A stretch of 64,000 nucleotides of DNA from an uncultured Lachnospiraceae bacterium (GTDB lineage Bacteria > Bacillota > Clostridia > Lachnospirales > Lachnospiraceae), in assembly GCA_947169935.1 (NCBI GenBank), contig CAMVRS010000001.1, positions 17,566-81,565 of the forward strand. Reading direction: 5' to 3'. The notes beneath the pieces were generated by a model. The model was not told where the DNA came from. It worked only from the letters and a program-made list of their open reading frames with translations, and did not search any database. This document shows positions 18,136 through 27,192 of the stretch, one piece after another (positions within the stretch are counted from its first letter, which is position 1; every line of letters begins with the position of its first letter). The position numbers were made by a program, and so were the translations under genes.

Positions 18136-19785
18136 TTATGATCTGTCTTTTTTCAGATCACCCATTGCATGTCTGGCAGCGATCATTCCAAAAGTGTAAC
18201 ACCTGCCCAGCGATAAGCCGGTCTGGTGGAAAGGATAATCCGCGCCGCCGTAGAAAGGCCCGCCCAGATTTCCCGCACAATAAAGTCCGGGGATAGGCTC
18301 ACCTCTTTCATCCAGTGCCTGGGCGTTTTCGTTTGTTACCACGCCGGATACTTCCGCAGACACACGTATGTGTTTGCGCGCTCCCCAGAATGGCGCTTTC
18401 TCTATCTTGTGCATGTATTTGGCCGGCTTTCCGAAATCCGTATCACAGCCTTTTTCACACAGCTCGTTATATCTGTCAACGGATGCCTTAAGCTTTTCAT
18501 AAGGGATACCCAGCTCTCCGGCCAGTTCCTCCAGCGTATCGCATCTGTGAAGATCGATAAGATTCTTAAATACTCCCTTGGGATCCTCTACAGCTCCGGG
18601 AATAAATTTTTCCATAACCACAGGCGGCACCCTGCCGCTCACAAATTCATCATCCGGCCAGCTCATGTAACTGTCATCATAAACAGTGCAGTACCAGCCC
18701 TTTGAACCGCTCTCCTTATGCTCCTCATCAAGCATGCTGCCCTTGAAGGATGGCTGGAACTTAAGGAGATTACCCATATACACAAAACCGGTATACTCAT
18801 TGGTAAAGCGCTCGCCTTCCATATTAACATACAGGAAAGGCTCTTCCCACATCAGCGCCGAATCAAAATCGTGCATCATCTTGGTATGGCCAAGATTCTC
18901 CATCTTAGCGCCCGCACTCATAGCCAGCACATGACCGTCGCCGGTCTTGCCGAACTGCTTTTTATCAAACTCCGCGATATCGGGACACCACCTTGCAACC
19001 ATTGCCGCATTATTCGTGTAATCGCCGGTAGCCAGTATCACCGCCTTCGATGCATTGAACTGTATGTACTTTCCTTCTGCGTTCTTTCCTATAACGCCGC
19101 TCACTCTCTTCCCATCCATTACCAGTTTTACTGCCGGCGTGGAAAAGAAGGTTTCCAGATTGGGGCATTTCTCTTTTACATTATCAACAACCTTGCGGAG
19201 CGCATTACCCACATTCAGAGGCTTGGGTCCCACCCAGGGCGCCCAGAAATAACAATGGTCATCACCGTATTCGTAACTGTTCTCCCTGTCCCTCCAGGTA
19301 CCGGTAAAATCACCGCTGGTACTGATAAATGCGCAAAGCTTATCTCCGTCATTCAAAAGCTTTGCGCTTTCCGTATTGCTGTCCACCTTACTGCCGTCGC
19401 CATACTCCGTTTCCTTTGTAAGGCCGGCCCTGTTCCAGAACCACATCATGGCTTCCTCAGAATGATCCGCATAAGCCCTTAACTGCTTTACATCAGCGCG
19501 CCAGTCGCAGAGTCCGTTGGTGTGGTGTATCCACTTGGCTATGCCTGCTTCCGTGGATCTGGACTTGATTATCGCCGATCCGCAGTTGCCCTGGGATACT
19601 ACGTTTATCTCTTTCTGCAAAAGAGCCGTCTTTGCGCCCAGCTCTGCTGCCCAGCCTGCGGCGGGGACTCCGGCCGCTCCGGCACCCACCACGACTATAT
19701 CAAAGTCCAGTGTCTCGGAGGGAGTTATATCTCCCGTTTCACATACGGATGCTGATATTTCTTCCTGTGTCAGACCATGCTGCAT
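18136..19785 (-). CDS. FAD-dependent oxidoreductase (fumarate reductase flavoprotein/FAD_binding_2 type)
   Basis: 549 residues. An N-terminal dinucleotide-binding motif DIVVVGAGAAGVPAAGWAAE (about 29-48) is followed by GNCGSAIIKSRS. The C-terminal part has VSAEVSGVVTNENAQALD and GLYCAGNLGGPFYGG, the second FAD-contacting block typical of the succinate dehydrogenase/fumarate reductase flavoprotein and 3-ketosteroid dehydrogenase group. No signal peptide and no Fe-S subunit nearby, so it is probably a soluble reductase for an unknown enoate-like substrate. It follows the GH10 gene by 26 bases in the same direction, so it may be expressed on xylan. Confidence 0.85.
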   Translation of the reverse strand: MQHGLTQEEISASVCETGDITPSETLDFDIVVVGAGAAGVPAAGWAAELGAKTALLQKEINVVSQGNCGSAIIKSRSTEAGIAKWIHHTNGLCDWRADVKQLRAYADHSEEAMMWFWNRAGLTKETEYGDGSKVDSNTESAKLLNDGDKLCAFISTSGDFTGTWRDRENSYEYGDDHCYFWAPWVGPKPLNVGNALRKVVDNVKEKCPNLETFFSTPAVKLVMDGKRVSGVIGKNAEGKYIQFNASKAVILATGDYTNNAAMVARWCPDIAEFDKKQFGKTGDGHVLAMSAGAKMENLGHTKMMHDFDSALMWEEPFLYVNMEGERFTNEYTGFVYMGNLLKFQPSFKGSMLDEEHKESGSKGWYCTVYDDSYMSWPDDEFVSGRVPPVVMEKFIPGAVEDPKGVFKNLIDLHRCDTLEELAGELGIPYEKLKASVDRYNELCEKGCDTDFGKPAKYMHKIEKAPFWGARKHIRVSAEVSGVVTNENAQALDERGEPIPGLYCAGNLGGPFYGGADYPFHQTGLSLGRCYTFGMIAARHAMGDLKKDRS

Positions 19786-19811
19786 TTTAAATATCCCCCT
19801 GTTTTATATCA

Positions 19812-20957
19812 TTAATAACCCGCGTAGTCCTTTATCTGCATTGCGCCGTAATAAGCGTATTTAGGCAGAAGTTCATTATCAAAAAGCTGGGGAGTATATT
19901 CGCTCCTCCAGGACGCAAGATCCGTAAAGCCCCAGAAAGTAACGGCGTCCATGTTTATCTTACCGGCGTCCGCTCTCTCAAAAAGACCGCCTATAAGCTC
20001 ATAATAATACCGTCCCTGTTCCTTAAGCTTATCCTGCGTAGGCACTGCCGGCGACTGGTATGCTCCCAGCCCCAGATCCAGTTCCGTGATCTGCAGTTTA
20101 AGGCCTGTCTTTGCAAGACCGTCCACGCCTTCCAGATAAGTATTCAGATCATCTGCCGTAAAGAGATGAGCCTGCATGCCTATACCGTCGATAAGATATC
20201 TGCCGTCGTCATCCACAAGCGTCTCTACAAAATCACATAAGGCTTCATCCTTAAACTGCTCGTTATAATCATTGTAATAAAGGTCTATGCTTTCCGGCGC
20301 ATATTTATCCGCGAAATAGAAAGCATACCAGATATAATCCTCACCTATGATGTCATACCAGTGATTCTGCCGCATGCTGCCGTCTTCCATAAAACCTTCG
20401 TTGACAACATCATACGCATAGAAAAGATCCAGGCAGTCAAGATTTTTAAGCTCCTCAAAATTGCCGCGTATATAATTTTCCATGCGGGAGAGCATCTCGT
20501 CCCTGTCCACATAGGCCTTGCTCTCATCAAAATCCTGATGAAAGATCCATTCCGGAGTCTGACTGTACCATACCAGGGTGTGTCCCCTCATGGCCATATC
20601 ATGTTCCTTTGCCCAGTTGAGGATCTTAACGGTCTCGCTGCTGTAATCAACAACCAGCGTTCCCTGCGCTATGCTCTGCTCCTGACTCAATATGGAATCA
20701 GGCTTCATGGCGTTTTCCATGGTGATGCTGCTGTACTGCTCCAGGATGATCTTTTCCATACTCTGGCTGTCGATCACCCCGGAATGCACACAGGTTCCCA
20801 CCTTCATTCCGTGTTCTTCAAACACTTCCTTAAGGGTCTTATCAGTGATCATGCTCTTATCCGGCAGATCACATTTTACGCTCTGGGATTCTGCTTCTCC
20901 GCATCCTGCCAGCAGAAACAGCATGGAGCATAAAAACGCTATCTTAGTTTTCTTCAT
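19812..20957 (-). CDS. GH10 endo-1,4-beta-xylanase, predicted lipoprotein
   Basis: 381 residues. The signal peptide ends in the lipobox LLAGC (Cys19), so the enzyme is probably anchored on the outer face of the membrane. The GH10 barrel shows HTLVWYSQTPEW, the acid/base Glu187 in YDVVNEGF (the family's WDVVNE) and the nucleophile Glu292 in ITELDLGLG, with FWGFTDLASW near the end. It is a single-domain enzyme of usual catalytic length with no binding module. It lies 15 bases after the lipoprotein GH43 gene, and the two probably form an extracellular arabinoxylan-cutting pair. Confidence 0.93.
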   Translation of the reverse strand: MKKTKIAFLCSMLFLLAGCGEAESQSVKCDLPDKSMITDKTLKEVFEEHGMKVGTCVHSGVIDSQSMEKIILEQYSSITMENAMKPDSILSQEQSIAQGTLVVDYSSETVKILNWAKEHDMAMRGHTLVWYSQTPEWIFHQDFDESKAYVDRDEMLSRMENYIRGNFEELKNLDCLDLFYAYDVVNEGFMEDGSMRQNHWYDIIGEDYIWYAFYFADKYAPESIDLYYNDYNEQFKDEALCDFVETLVDDDGRYLIDGIGMQAHLFTADDLNTYLEGVDGLAKTGLKLQITELDLGLGAYQSPAVPTQDKLKEQGRYYYELIGGLFERADAGKINMDAVTFWGFTDLASWRSEYTPQLFDNELLPKYAYYGAMQIKDYAGY

Positions 20958-20972
20958 ATCCGGACCTGCTCT

Positions 20973-22613
20973 TTATTCGAACGCCCACTCCTCGATCTCA
21001 TAACCTTCGCCGCTGAAGGTAAAGAAAACATCCTGAACTCCGGTAACGGGAGTCTCGATAGCTGCTTCGCAGACTGCGGTACCGTCGCCCTTAACAGGGA
21101 TGTATGCGATAACCGTTCTGTTGGGATAACCAACGGTAACGCGGATAATGCCTTCCTTACCGTTGGTGCGTACTTTAGCCTTTACTTTGGATGCGCCCTT
21201 ATCGCCGAAGTCAACGCCCTCAAGCTTTACAAAATCGCCTGTATCTATAGCGGTAAGAAGCAGATTACCGCAGCCCCACTTCTCACTAACTTCATCTGCG
21301 GGAGCGGTATCAACGCCACCCATGACAGCAAAGGTAGCGCCGTTGATGGGTTTGAAGGGATCAAGATTACCTACCTGCTTTCTGGAATTGCGGGTCATCT
21401 TTATATCGCCGATGGTGCCGTCTGCAGCAGGCGTGAACTCATCTATGCTGGTGGAACGATAGCCGTGGAGTATGCCCTGCTCCTTCTCCAGCATTCTTGA
21501 ATGGTAGCAGATATACCACTGATCCTTGAATTTAAAGATCGCATGATGGTTGTTTCCGCCCGTTCCGTAATAATACTGGGGATTCTTAAGGATCCTCTCC
21601 TTAAAGGTGAAGGGTCCTAAAGGAGATTTGCTGGTCATCACGCAGATCTCGCCGTTATTGAAGCCGTATTCCTTCGTACCCTCTTCGTCTACGCTGAAGT
21701 TTGTGCAGTAGGTATAGAAATAGGTATCGCCGAATTTGTGGATACCTGAATCCTCAAAAAGATAAGGCGCATCGATCACCTTGGGAACATCCACAAGGCT
21801 CATCATATCATCACCCAGCTGTGCGCATCTGCCTGTACCGGGATGTGCAGCCATTCCCTTGGGAACGCCGCCGCCAAAGTAGATATACGCCTTGCCGTCG
21901 TCATCCATAAGAACTGCGGGATCGAAGAGCCATTCAACATTGCCGCAGTTCTCCATATCCCTGCGGATCAGGCCGTGACCCAGTTCATCAACGAAAGGAC
22001 CTACAGGGCTGTCGGATGTAACAACGCCGATGCCGCCGCCGTTGTCGGCAAAATACAGGAAGAACTTGGGCTTGCCGTCTACCATCTTCCATGCTGCTGC
22101 GGGAGCCCAGGAATTCTTTGCCCACTTGCCTGCAACGCCCTTCTCACCGCCTATGGTTATCTCACCATGATCGGTGAAGTTGATCATATCCTTTGTGGAA
22201 ACAACATACAGGCTTCTGATCTGTCCGTAGGTGTTCTCCTTTATCTCGCCCTTTTCGTCATACTCATAGGCGTCTGCCGTCATATAAAAATATACGGTAT
22301 CGTCATAAACCAGCGCATAGGGATCTGCCCCGTAATGCTGCTCGATGATAGGATTATTGTTCTGTATCCCCTTATAGCTTTTTGTTAACGTTACGTCCTT
22401 AAATACCTCAGCGTAATCCATTGAAACTTCCTCCTGTTCATTATTTGTATTTGTTTCTGCACCGGCATTCCCGGCGCTGATGCTCAAGTCCGTTTCCCCA
22501 CTGCTTACAACGGCTCCCTGCGGCTTTATTTCTTCGCCGCCGCAGCTTCCCGTAACAAGGGCCAGTGCTATCATACTAATGGGGATAATTGCATTTTTCT
22601 TAAGACTCACCAT
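20973..22613 (-). CDS. GH43 arabinofuranosidase/xylosidase lipoprotein with CBM6-like C-terminus
   Basis: About 546 residues from ATG 22613. The signal peptide has lipobox VTGSC (Cys24). The GH43 domain (about residues 70-400) begins NPIIEQHYGADPYALVYDD (base Asp in GADP), has WLFDPAVLMDDDGKAYIYFG, and continues to an arabinoxylan-type pattern. The last 130 residues (from about GGVDTAPADEVSEKWGCGN to EGYEIEEWAFE) resemble a CBM6-like sandwich. The start is uncertain: ATG 22622, ATG 22613 and GTG 22610 are possible, and a GAGGGA site fits GTG 22610 best. The frame stays open to 22649, but that part runs through an intrinsic terminator, so the longer start is unlikely. It is first in a unit with GH10 and the FAD gene. 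Confidence 0.88.
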   Translation of the reverse strand: MVSLKKNAIIPISMIALALVTGSCGGEEIKPQGAVVSSGETDLSISAGNAGAETNTNNEQEEVSMDYAEVFKDVTLTKSYKGIQNNNPIIEQHYGADPYALVYDDTVYFYMTADAYEYDEKGEIKENTYGQIRSLYVVSTKDMINFTDHGEITIGGEKGVAGKWAKNSWAPAAAWKMVDGKPKFFLYFADNGGGIGVVTSDSPVGPFVDELGHGLIRRDMENCGNVEWLFDPAVLMDDDGKAYIYFGGGVPKGMAAHPGTGRCAQLGDDMMSLVDVPKVIDAPYLFEDSGIHKFGDTYFYTYCTNFSVDEEGTKEYGFNNGEICVMTSKSPLGPFTFKERILKNPQYYYGTGGNNHHAIFKFKDQWYICYHSRMLEKEQGILHGYRSTSIDEFTPAADGTIGDIKMTRNSRKQVGNLDPFKPINGATFAVMGGVDTAPADEVSEKWGCGNLLLTAIDTGDFVKLEGVDFGDKGASKVKAKVRTNGKEGIIRVTVGYPNRTVIAYIPVKGDGTAVCEAAIETPVTGVQDVFFTFSGEGYEIEEWAFE

Positions 22614-22630
22614 GTCCCTCATTTTACCAT

Positions 22631-22660
22631 AAAAACAGCCCTGCCGCAAGGCAGGGCTGT
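22631..22660 (-). terminator. Intrinsic terminator after the aldehyde dehydrogenase gene
   Basis: Perfect 11-bp stem ACAGCCCTGCC / GGCAGGGCTGT with a 4-base loop and TTTTT on the minus strand. It ends only about 10-20 bases before the start codon of the lipoprotein GH43 gene. Confidence 0.9.
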
Positions 22661-22677
22661 GGGCCGGATAACCATCA

Positions 22678-24051
22678 TCACTTCAGGAAAAACCTTATCA
22701 GTGCTTCATTTATCTTACGGTAGGGCTGATAGCGCATGGGCAGGTCTATCCAGAGCTTCTTGTCCATTATGCTGCAGGCATGGGAGAAGGTCTCAAAGCC
22801 GTATCTGCCGTGATAATTGCCCATGCCGCTCTCGCCGAAACCGCCGAAGGGCAGGTTGGGAGTTGCAAGGTGTACCACCACATCATTAACGCAGCCGCCT
22901 CCGAAACGGCAGCGTTTAAGGATAAGATTTATGTTGTCCTTATCTTTTGAGAAAATATACAAAGCCAGAGGATGATCGTGCTCTTCCACACTCTTCACCA
23001 CATCTTCTATACGCTCAAAGGTAAGGATAGGAAGGATGGGACCGAAGATCTCTTCCTGCATCACGGCGTCTGAGCGGGTCACGTTATCCATCACGGTGGG
23101 AGCGATCTTCATGCTCTTTTCATCATAGTTTCCGCCCTTTACCACCTTGTCTTCGTCGATCAGACCCAGCAGTCTTTTAAAATGCTTCTCATTTATTATC
23201 TTTCCGTAATCGGGATTTTTTAAGGCATCCCTGCCGAACTGACGCACTATCTCTTTCTTTATCAGCTCGACCAGTTCATCCTTTATAAAGCTTTCGCAGA
23301 GTATATAGTCCGGCGCCACGCAGGTCTGTCCGCAGTTTAAGAACTTGCCGAAAACGATGCGTCTTGCAGCCAGCTTTAAGTTTGCGGAACTGTCTACTAT
23401 GCAGGGGCTTTTCCCGCCCAATTCAAGGGTAACAGGCGTCAAATGCTCTGCTGCTTTGCGCAGCACTTCCTTACCCACTGTCTTGCTGCCGGTGAAAAAG
23501 ATCTTATCGAATTTCAGGGACAGAAGCTGCCGGTTCTCTTCCCTGCCGCCTGTGATGCAGGCAACATACTCTTCCGCAAAGCACTCGCCGATCAGTTTTT
23601 CTATAATGGCAGAGGTTGCAGGCGCATAAGCGCTGGGTTTTAAGATGACTGTATTGCCCGCAGCCACCGCATCGATAAGGGGCTCCATCGTGAGCAGGAA
23701 AGGATAATTCCAGGGACTCATTACCAGCACATTTCCAAAAGGCTTGCGCATGACAAAACTGTTCGCATGAAAGTTAGTGAGCGGTGTAAGCTTTATCTGA
23801 GGCGCAACGTATTTCCTGATATTCTTAAGCATATGGGTGATGGCATTCAGGCTCAGTCCCACTTCGCACATAAATGCTTCCATATTGCTCTTTCCAAGGT
23901 CCTCTGTAAGAGCCTTTAATATTGATCTTTCATTCTTCTTTATGCCGCGGTACAGCTTCTTAAGCGCTGCCTCACGCACTCCGATATTCAAAGTCGAGCC
24001 CTCAGCAAAGAAAGCTCTCTGTTTTTTCAGTATATCTTCCGTACGGCTCAT
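22678..24051 (-). CDS. NAD(P)-dependent aldehyde dehydrogenase
   Basis: 457 residues, the short class-3-like form. The catalytic Cys lies in NCGQTCVAPDY and the general-base Glu in VTLELGGKSPCIV, with the cofactor loop at FFTGSKTVGKEV and NYPFLL for substrate entry. It oxidises or reduces aldehydes with NAD(P). Its start overlaps the stop of the iron alcohol dehydrogenase gene by 4 bases (ATGA), so the two are coupled and probably interconvert an alcohol, aldehyde and acid. The substrate cannot be read from sequence. Confidence 0.92.
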   Translation of the reverse strand: MSRTEDILKKQRAFFAEGSTLNIGVREAALKKLYRGIKKNERSILKALTEDLGKSNMEAFMCEVGLSLNAITHMLKNIRKYVAPQIKLTPLTNFHANSFVMRKPFGNVLVMSPWNYPFLLTMEPLIDAVAAGNTVILKPSAYAPATSAIIEKLIGECFAEEYVACITGGREENRQLLSLKFDKIFFTGSKTVGKEVLRKAAEHLTPVTLELGGKSPCIVDSSANLKLAARRIVFGKFLNCGQTCVAPDYILCESFIKDELVELIKKEIVRQFGRDALKNPDYGKIINEKHFKRLLGLIDEDKVVKGGNYDEKSMKIAPTVMDNVTRSDAVMQEEIFGPILPILTFERIEDVVKSVEEHDHPLALYIFSKDKDNINLILKRCRFGGGCVNDVVVHLATPNLPFGGFGESGMGNYHGRYGFETFSHACSIMDKKLWIDLPMRYQPYRKINEALIRFFLK

Positions 24052-25265
24052 GCTCTTGTACCTCCCTCTTCATATACATCATAATAAAAGCGTTCCAGAG
24101 CTTTTGCATCCATCAGTACAGGAACCGGATAAACCGGATTTCCTTCACCTGCTGCCGAACGCGCCATATCCGTGATATCTTCTTTTTTGATTGCCGGGAT
24201 CTTGGTTCCTATGCCTATCCTTCTGTTAAGTTCCCACACTGCCCTGATAAAGCTCTGGGCTGCCAGTGCTTCTTCCGTATCCATATGCGCCACTCCGGCT
24301 GCTATAGCCAGAGCCTTAAGCTGAGGATAGATCGCAGTCCCATATGCTTCAAGCACATAGGGCAGGAGTATGGCAGTGGTCTCTCCATGGGGAAGATTAT
24401 ATTTACCACTTAAAGAATGGCTCACTGCATGTGCATAGCCCACGTAAGAAACCGTGAATGCACATCCGCCCAGATACGACGCCCGCAGCATCCCGCGTCT
24501 TGCCTTCATATCGTTTCCGTTTTTTACGGCGCGCTCAAGATTATGAAATACAAGACGCACAGCCCTTAACGCCTCACGTCTGGTCTGCTTTGTGGTAGAG
24601 TTTCCGATATAAGCCTCTACCGCATGCGCCAGCGTATCCATACCGGTACCTGCTGTGATCTTAGGCGGAAGCGTTCTTGTAGTCTCCGGATCCAGTACCG
24701 CCACATCGGGTATCAGCGGAAAGTCCATAAGCGCATACTTATGTCCTGTCTCTTCATCAAGTATAACCGCTGCCACCGTAGTCTCACTTCCGGTGCCGGC
24801 AGTAGTAGGGATAGCAATGGTATAGGGAGTGCGCAGCCATATCCTGAGCATGCCTCCCAGATCTTCAAGCGTGGAATTCGGGCGGGCGATAAGAGCGCCC
24901 ACTGCCTTTGCTGTATCCATGGATGAGCCGCCGCCGAAGCCTATCAGCGCCTCACATCCGTCTTCAATATACATCTGTCTGGCTTCTTCAACATTCTTTA
25001 CGGTAGGATTGGACTGCACCTTATCATATACGGTAAGGCCAAAGCCCTGCTTCTTAAGTATATCCTCCAGATGCTTTGTGATCCCCAGGCCACGGATCCC
25101 GGGATCCGTTACCAGCATCACTTTTCTGATGCTTTTTTTGTTCAGCAGTTCAGGGATCTGATCAACCTGATTTAAGATGTGCGGGTTACGATAAGGCAAT
25201 AGCGGTATCGCGACTTTAAAACCAAACTGGAATACCCTGCAGTATGTCTTTTCAATGATGTTCAT
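24048..25265 (-). CDS. Iron-containing alcohol dehydrogenase
   Basis: 405 residues from ATG 25265, chosen because GGAGG lies 9 bases before it; an ATG at 25286 lacks such a site. The nucleotide loop GFGGGSSMDTAKAVGAL and metal ligands in DTLAHAVEAYIGN, HAVSHSLSGKYNLPHGETTA identify the Fe-ADH family. It reduces aldehydes or oxidises primary alcohols in the cytoplasm. It is first in a two-gene unit with the aldehyde dehydrogenase. Confidence 0.93.
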   Translation of the reverse strand: MNIIEKTYCRVFQFGFKVAIPLLPYRNPHILNQVDQIPELLNKKSIRKVMLVTDPGIRGLGITKHLEDILKKQGFGLTVYDKVQSNPTVKNVEEARQMYIEDGCEALIGFGGGSSMDTAKAVGALIARPNSTLEDLGGMLRIWLRTPYTIAIPTTAGTGSETTVAAVILDEETGHKYALMDFPLIPDVAVLDPETTRTLPPKITAGTGMDTLAHAVEAYIGNSTTKQTRREALRAVRLVFHNLERAVKNGNDMKARRGMLRASYLGGCAFTVSYVGYAHAVSHSLSGKYNLPHGETTAILLPYVLEAYGTAIYPQLKALAIAAGVAHMDTEEALAAQSFIRAVWELNRRIGIGTKIPAIKKEDITDMARSAAGEGNPVYPVPVLMDAKALERFYYDVYEEGGTRA

Positions 25266-25339
25266 TTTATTAGGCCTCCAAAACAATATCCATAATATGG
25301 TACTATAAACTATGAATTATTTCAATGCCGCGGCATTTA

Positions 25340-25368
25340 TTGCCTGATCCTGATGCGCGAGTTATAAT
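25340..25368 (+). promoter_or_regulatory. Promoter of the small CW_7 protein gene
   Basis: TTGCCT (25340-25345), 17-base spacer, TATAAT (25363-25368). The leader of about 36 bases carries GAGGAGGT just before the ATG at 25412. Confidence 0.7.
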
Positions 25369-25411
25369 GTATGCGCATTATCAACAACCACATATGAGGA
25401 GGTAAAAAGAA

Positions 25412-25693
25412 ATGCCAGGATTTTCAGATGCACTTAAGAACAGAAACGCCGGTGCTGATAACAGCGGCAGCCAGTCAAAGCAGTCAAAATTTGCTTCTGT
25501 AGTAGCCGGAGCCAAGGCTGAAAGCGCTGCAAATAAGGCTGAAAACACTGCAAAGAAAAGCAACGAAGAGATCGCTAAGGAAGTCATCCGCGGTAACTGG
25601 GGCGTAGGTCAGGAACGCAAGGATAAGCTCACCGCCGCAGGATATGATTATTCCGCAGTACAGTCGATAGTTAATGAGATGATGAAGAAATAA
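25412..25693 (+). CDS. Small protein with a single Cpl-7 (CW_7) cell-wall-binding-like repeat
   Basis: 93 residues. The first half is an Ala/Ser/Lys/Asn-rich polar stretch with no signal peptide. The second half, from about residue 53 (IAKEVIRGNWGVGQERKDKL, then TAAGYDYSAVQSIVNEM), matches the CW_7 repeat known from the C-terminus of the pneumococcal phage Cpl-7 lysozyme, which binds peptidoglycan. Here it is alone, with no enzyme domain and no export signal. It has a strong promoter and GAGGAGGT binding site, suggesting high expression. It may bind muropeptides or another ligand in the cytoplasm, or be released by an unknown route. The gene ends in a palindromic repeat that also serves as terminator. 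Confidence 0.85.
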   Translation: MPGFSDALKNRNAGADNSGSQSKQSKFASVVAGAKAESAANKAENTAKKSNEEIAKEVIRGNWGVGQERKDKLTAAGYDYSAVQSIVNEMMKK

Positions 25694-25774
25694 AAGATCC
25701 TTCGTCGCTGCGCTCCTCAGGATGACACGAGTGTACTCTCCTTTCATCCTGAGCGCAGCGAAGGATCTTTTTTT
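25694..25774. repeat. Dispersed palindromic repeat, copy 2, acting as bidirectional terminator
   Basis: Left arm AAGATCCTTCGTCGCTGCGC.. to CAGGATGA and right arm CATCCTGAGCGCAGCG, then AAGGATC, form a long imperfect hairpin. The right side ends in seven T (25768-25774) for plus-strand transcripts, and the left side gives a shorter T run on the minus strand. It begins at the stop of the CW_7 gene and ends two bases before the stop of the convergent GH43 gene. Confidence 0.85.
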
Positions 25775-25776
25775 GT

Positions 25777-27174
25777 TTAAGCCAACTCGAATCCCTGCAG
25801 ATCGCAGGCTCCGCCGCCCTTATAGGTGAGGAAGATCGCTCCCACACCGTCGGGGATGCTGATATCAGACTTGTAGGTTTCCCATACATTCGTAAAGTCC
25901 ACAGGTATCTTTGCCAATACCTCTCCTTCACGGGAGGTCCTTACTTCAAATTCACCTTTTGCATAACCACGCAGTGTAATGCTTATGGATTTTACATCCT
26001 TAAAATCAAAATACTTAAAGCCGGCTGTAGCATTGTTTCTCATAAAGCCTATGTAGCCGGGCTCCTCATCGCCGTCACGGCCGTCCTGCATTATCTTCGG
26101 GAACTGGTCACCGCCTACATATACGGAAGGCTTATCGGTAAACAGATTGCAGGCGATGTAGCCGGGATAATAGCCCTTGCCGGGAAGGGGTCCGTCATTC
26201 AGGCCGCAGGAGGTGATCTCTACCTGGGGAATACTTCCGTCTTCCTTAATGGTGATCTTCTCTGCGCAGCCCTGGCGGCTGTACCAGCTTCCGTTGGTCT
26301 GTCTGTGATAGAATATATACCACTGTCCGTTTATCTCAACTATGCTTCCGTGATCGTTACCGCCGTAGGCTACAGGCAGATCAGCAGGCTTATCCTTATC
26401 TATGCCTATGTCTGCATTACTTACTATAACACCGCCGTATTTGAAAGGTCCCCTGGGATCGTCAGCGGTGGCGTAGCACATCTCGTGCATGGGTGAGGAT
26501 GAATAGATGAAGTAATACTTATCACCCACCTTGCGGATGGATGAAGCTTCAAAGAAAGCATGTCCTTCAAAGCCGGTGCCATCCTGATACTCAATGCCGG
26601 GAACCACTGTCTTGGGCTCCTCTATGATAGTGAGCATGTCCTTATCAAGTACCTGCAGTCTGGATCCGGTACGGGACTTATCGCCCCTGCCGCAGAAACC
26701 GGTATACAGATAGGTTTTTCCGTCCTCGGTGATCACGCCCGGATCGAACTGGGGCTCATCACCCTCGCGCTCTCCCAGTCTGGTGCCGTCTGCATAGTGC
26801 ACATAACCGTAAAACTCAAACTTTCCGCCGGGTTCATCACATACAGCCACTGATATTATAGGCAGCTTATCCAGCGCATAATACAGATAGTATCTGCCGT
26901 CGGGACCTATGGTCATATCCGGCGCATACAGGCACATCTTGCCTTCCTTATTCTCCGGATCCTGGGTCTTCCCGTAGATAACTCCCTCGTATCTCCAGTT
27001 GCCCAGATCGTCAACGGGCGCAGACCAGGTCACATAATCGCCCAGGCAGAATACATGCCCGTTATAGATATCATGCGATCCGTAAACATACACCCTGCCG
27101 TTAAATACATAGGGTTCTCCGTCGGGAATGTACTCCCAGGAAGGAAGATAGGGATTAAATGCATTTTTTTTCAT
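25777..27174 (-). CDS. GH43 family glycosidase, cytoplasmic, with C-terminal beta-sandwich
   Basis: 465 residues, no signal peptide. The GH43 propeller spans about 1-320: YIPDGEPYVFNGRVYVYGSH at the start, CLYAPDMTIGPDGRYYLYY, QFDPGVITEDGKTYLYTGF, FFEASSIRKVGDKYYFIYSS with the probable acid Glu, and GGNDHGSIVEINGQWYIFYH. The last 130 residues resemble a CBM6-like module. The subfamily is not assigned; beta-xylosidase or arabinofuranosidase action on arabinoxylan oligosaccharides is likely. CGGAGG lies before the start. It is downstream of the Fe-S aldo/keto reductase gene (18-base gap). Confidence 0.88.
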   Translation of the reverse strand: MKKNAFNPYLPSWEYIPDGEPYVFNGRVYVYGSHDIYNGHVFCLGDYVTWSAPVDDLGNWRYEGVIYGKTQDPENKEGKMCLYAPDMTIGPDGRYYLYYALDKLPIISVAVCDEPGGKFEFYGYVHYADGTRLGEREGDEPQFDPGVITEDGKTYLYTGFCGRGDKSRTGSRLQVLDKDMLTIIEEPKTVVPGIEYQDGTGFEGHAFFEASSIRKVGDKYYFIYSSSPMHEMCYATADDPRGPFKYGGVIVSNADIGIDKDKPADLPVAYGGNDHGSIVEINGQWYIFYHRQTNGSWYSRQGCAEKITIKEDGSIPQVEITSCGLNDGPLPGKGYYPGYIACNLFTDKPSVYVGGDQFPKIMQDGRDGDEEPGYIGFMRNNATAGFKYFDFKDVKSISITLRGYAKGEFEVRTSREGEVLAKIPVDFTNVWETYKSDISIPDGVGAIFLTYKGGGACDLQGFELA

Positions 27175-27192
27175 TCTGTAAAACCTCCGATG

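Noticed and set aside
22614..22649. Longer N-terminus of the lipoprotein GH43 (start at 22649)
   Set aside because: It would be translated from within a perfect intrinsic terminator hairpin and would put charged residues before the signal peptide. Starts at 22622 to 22610 fit better.
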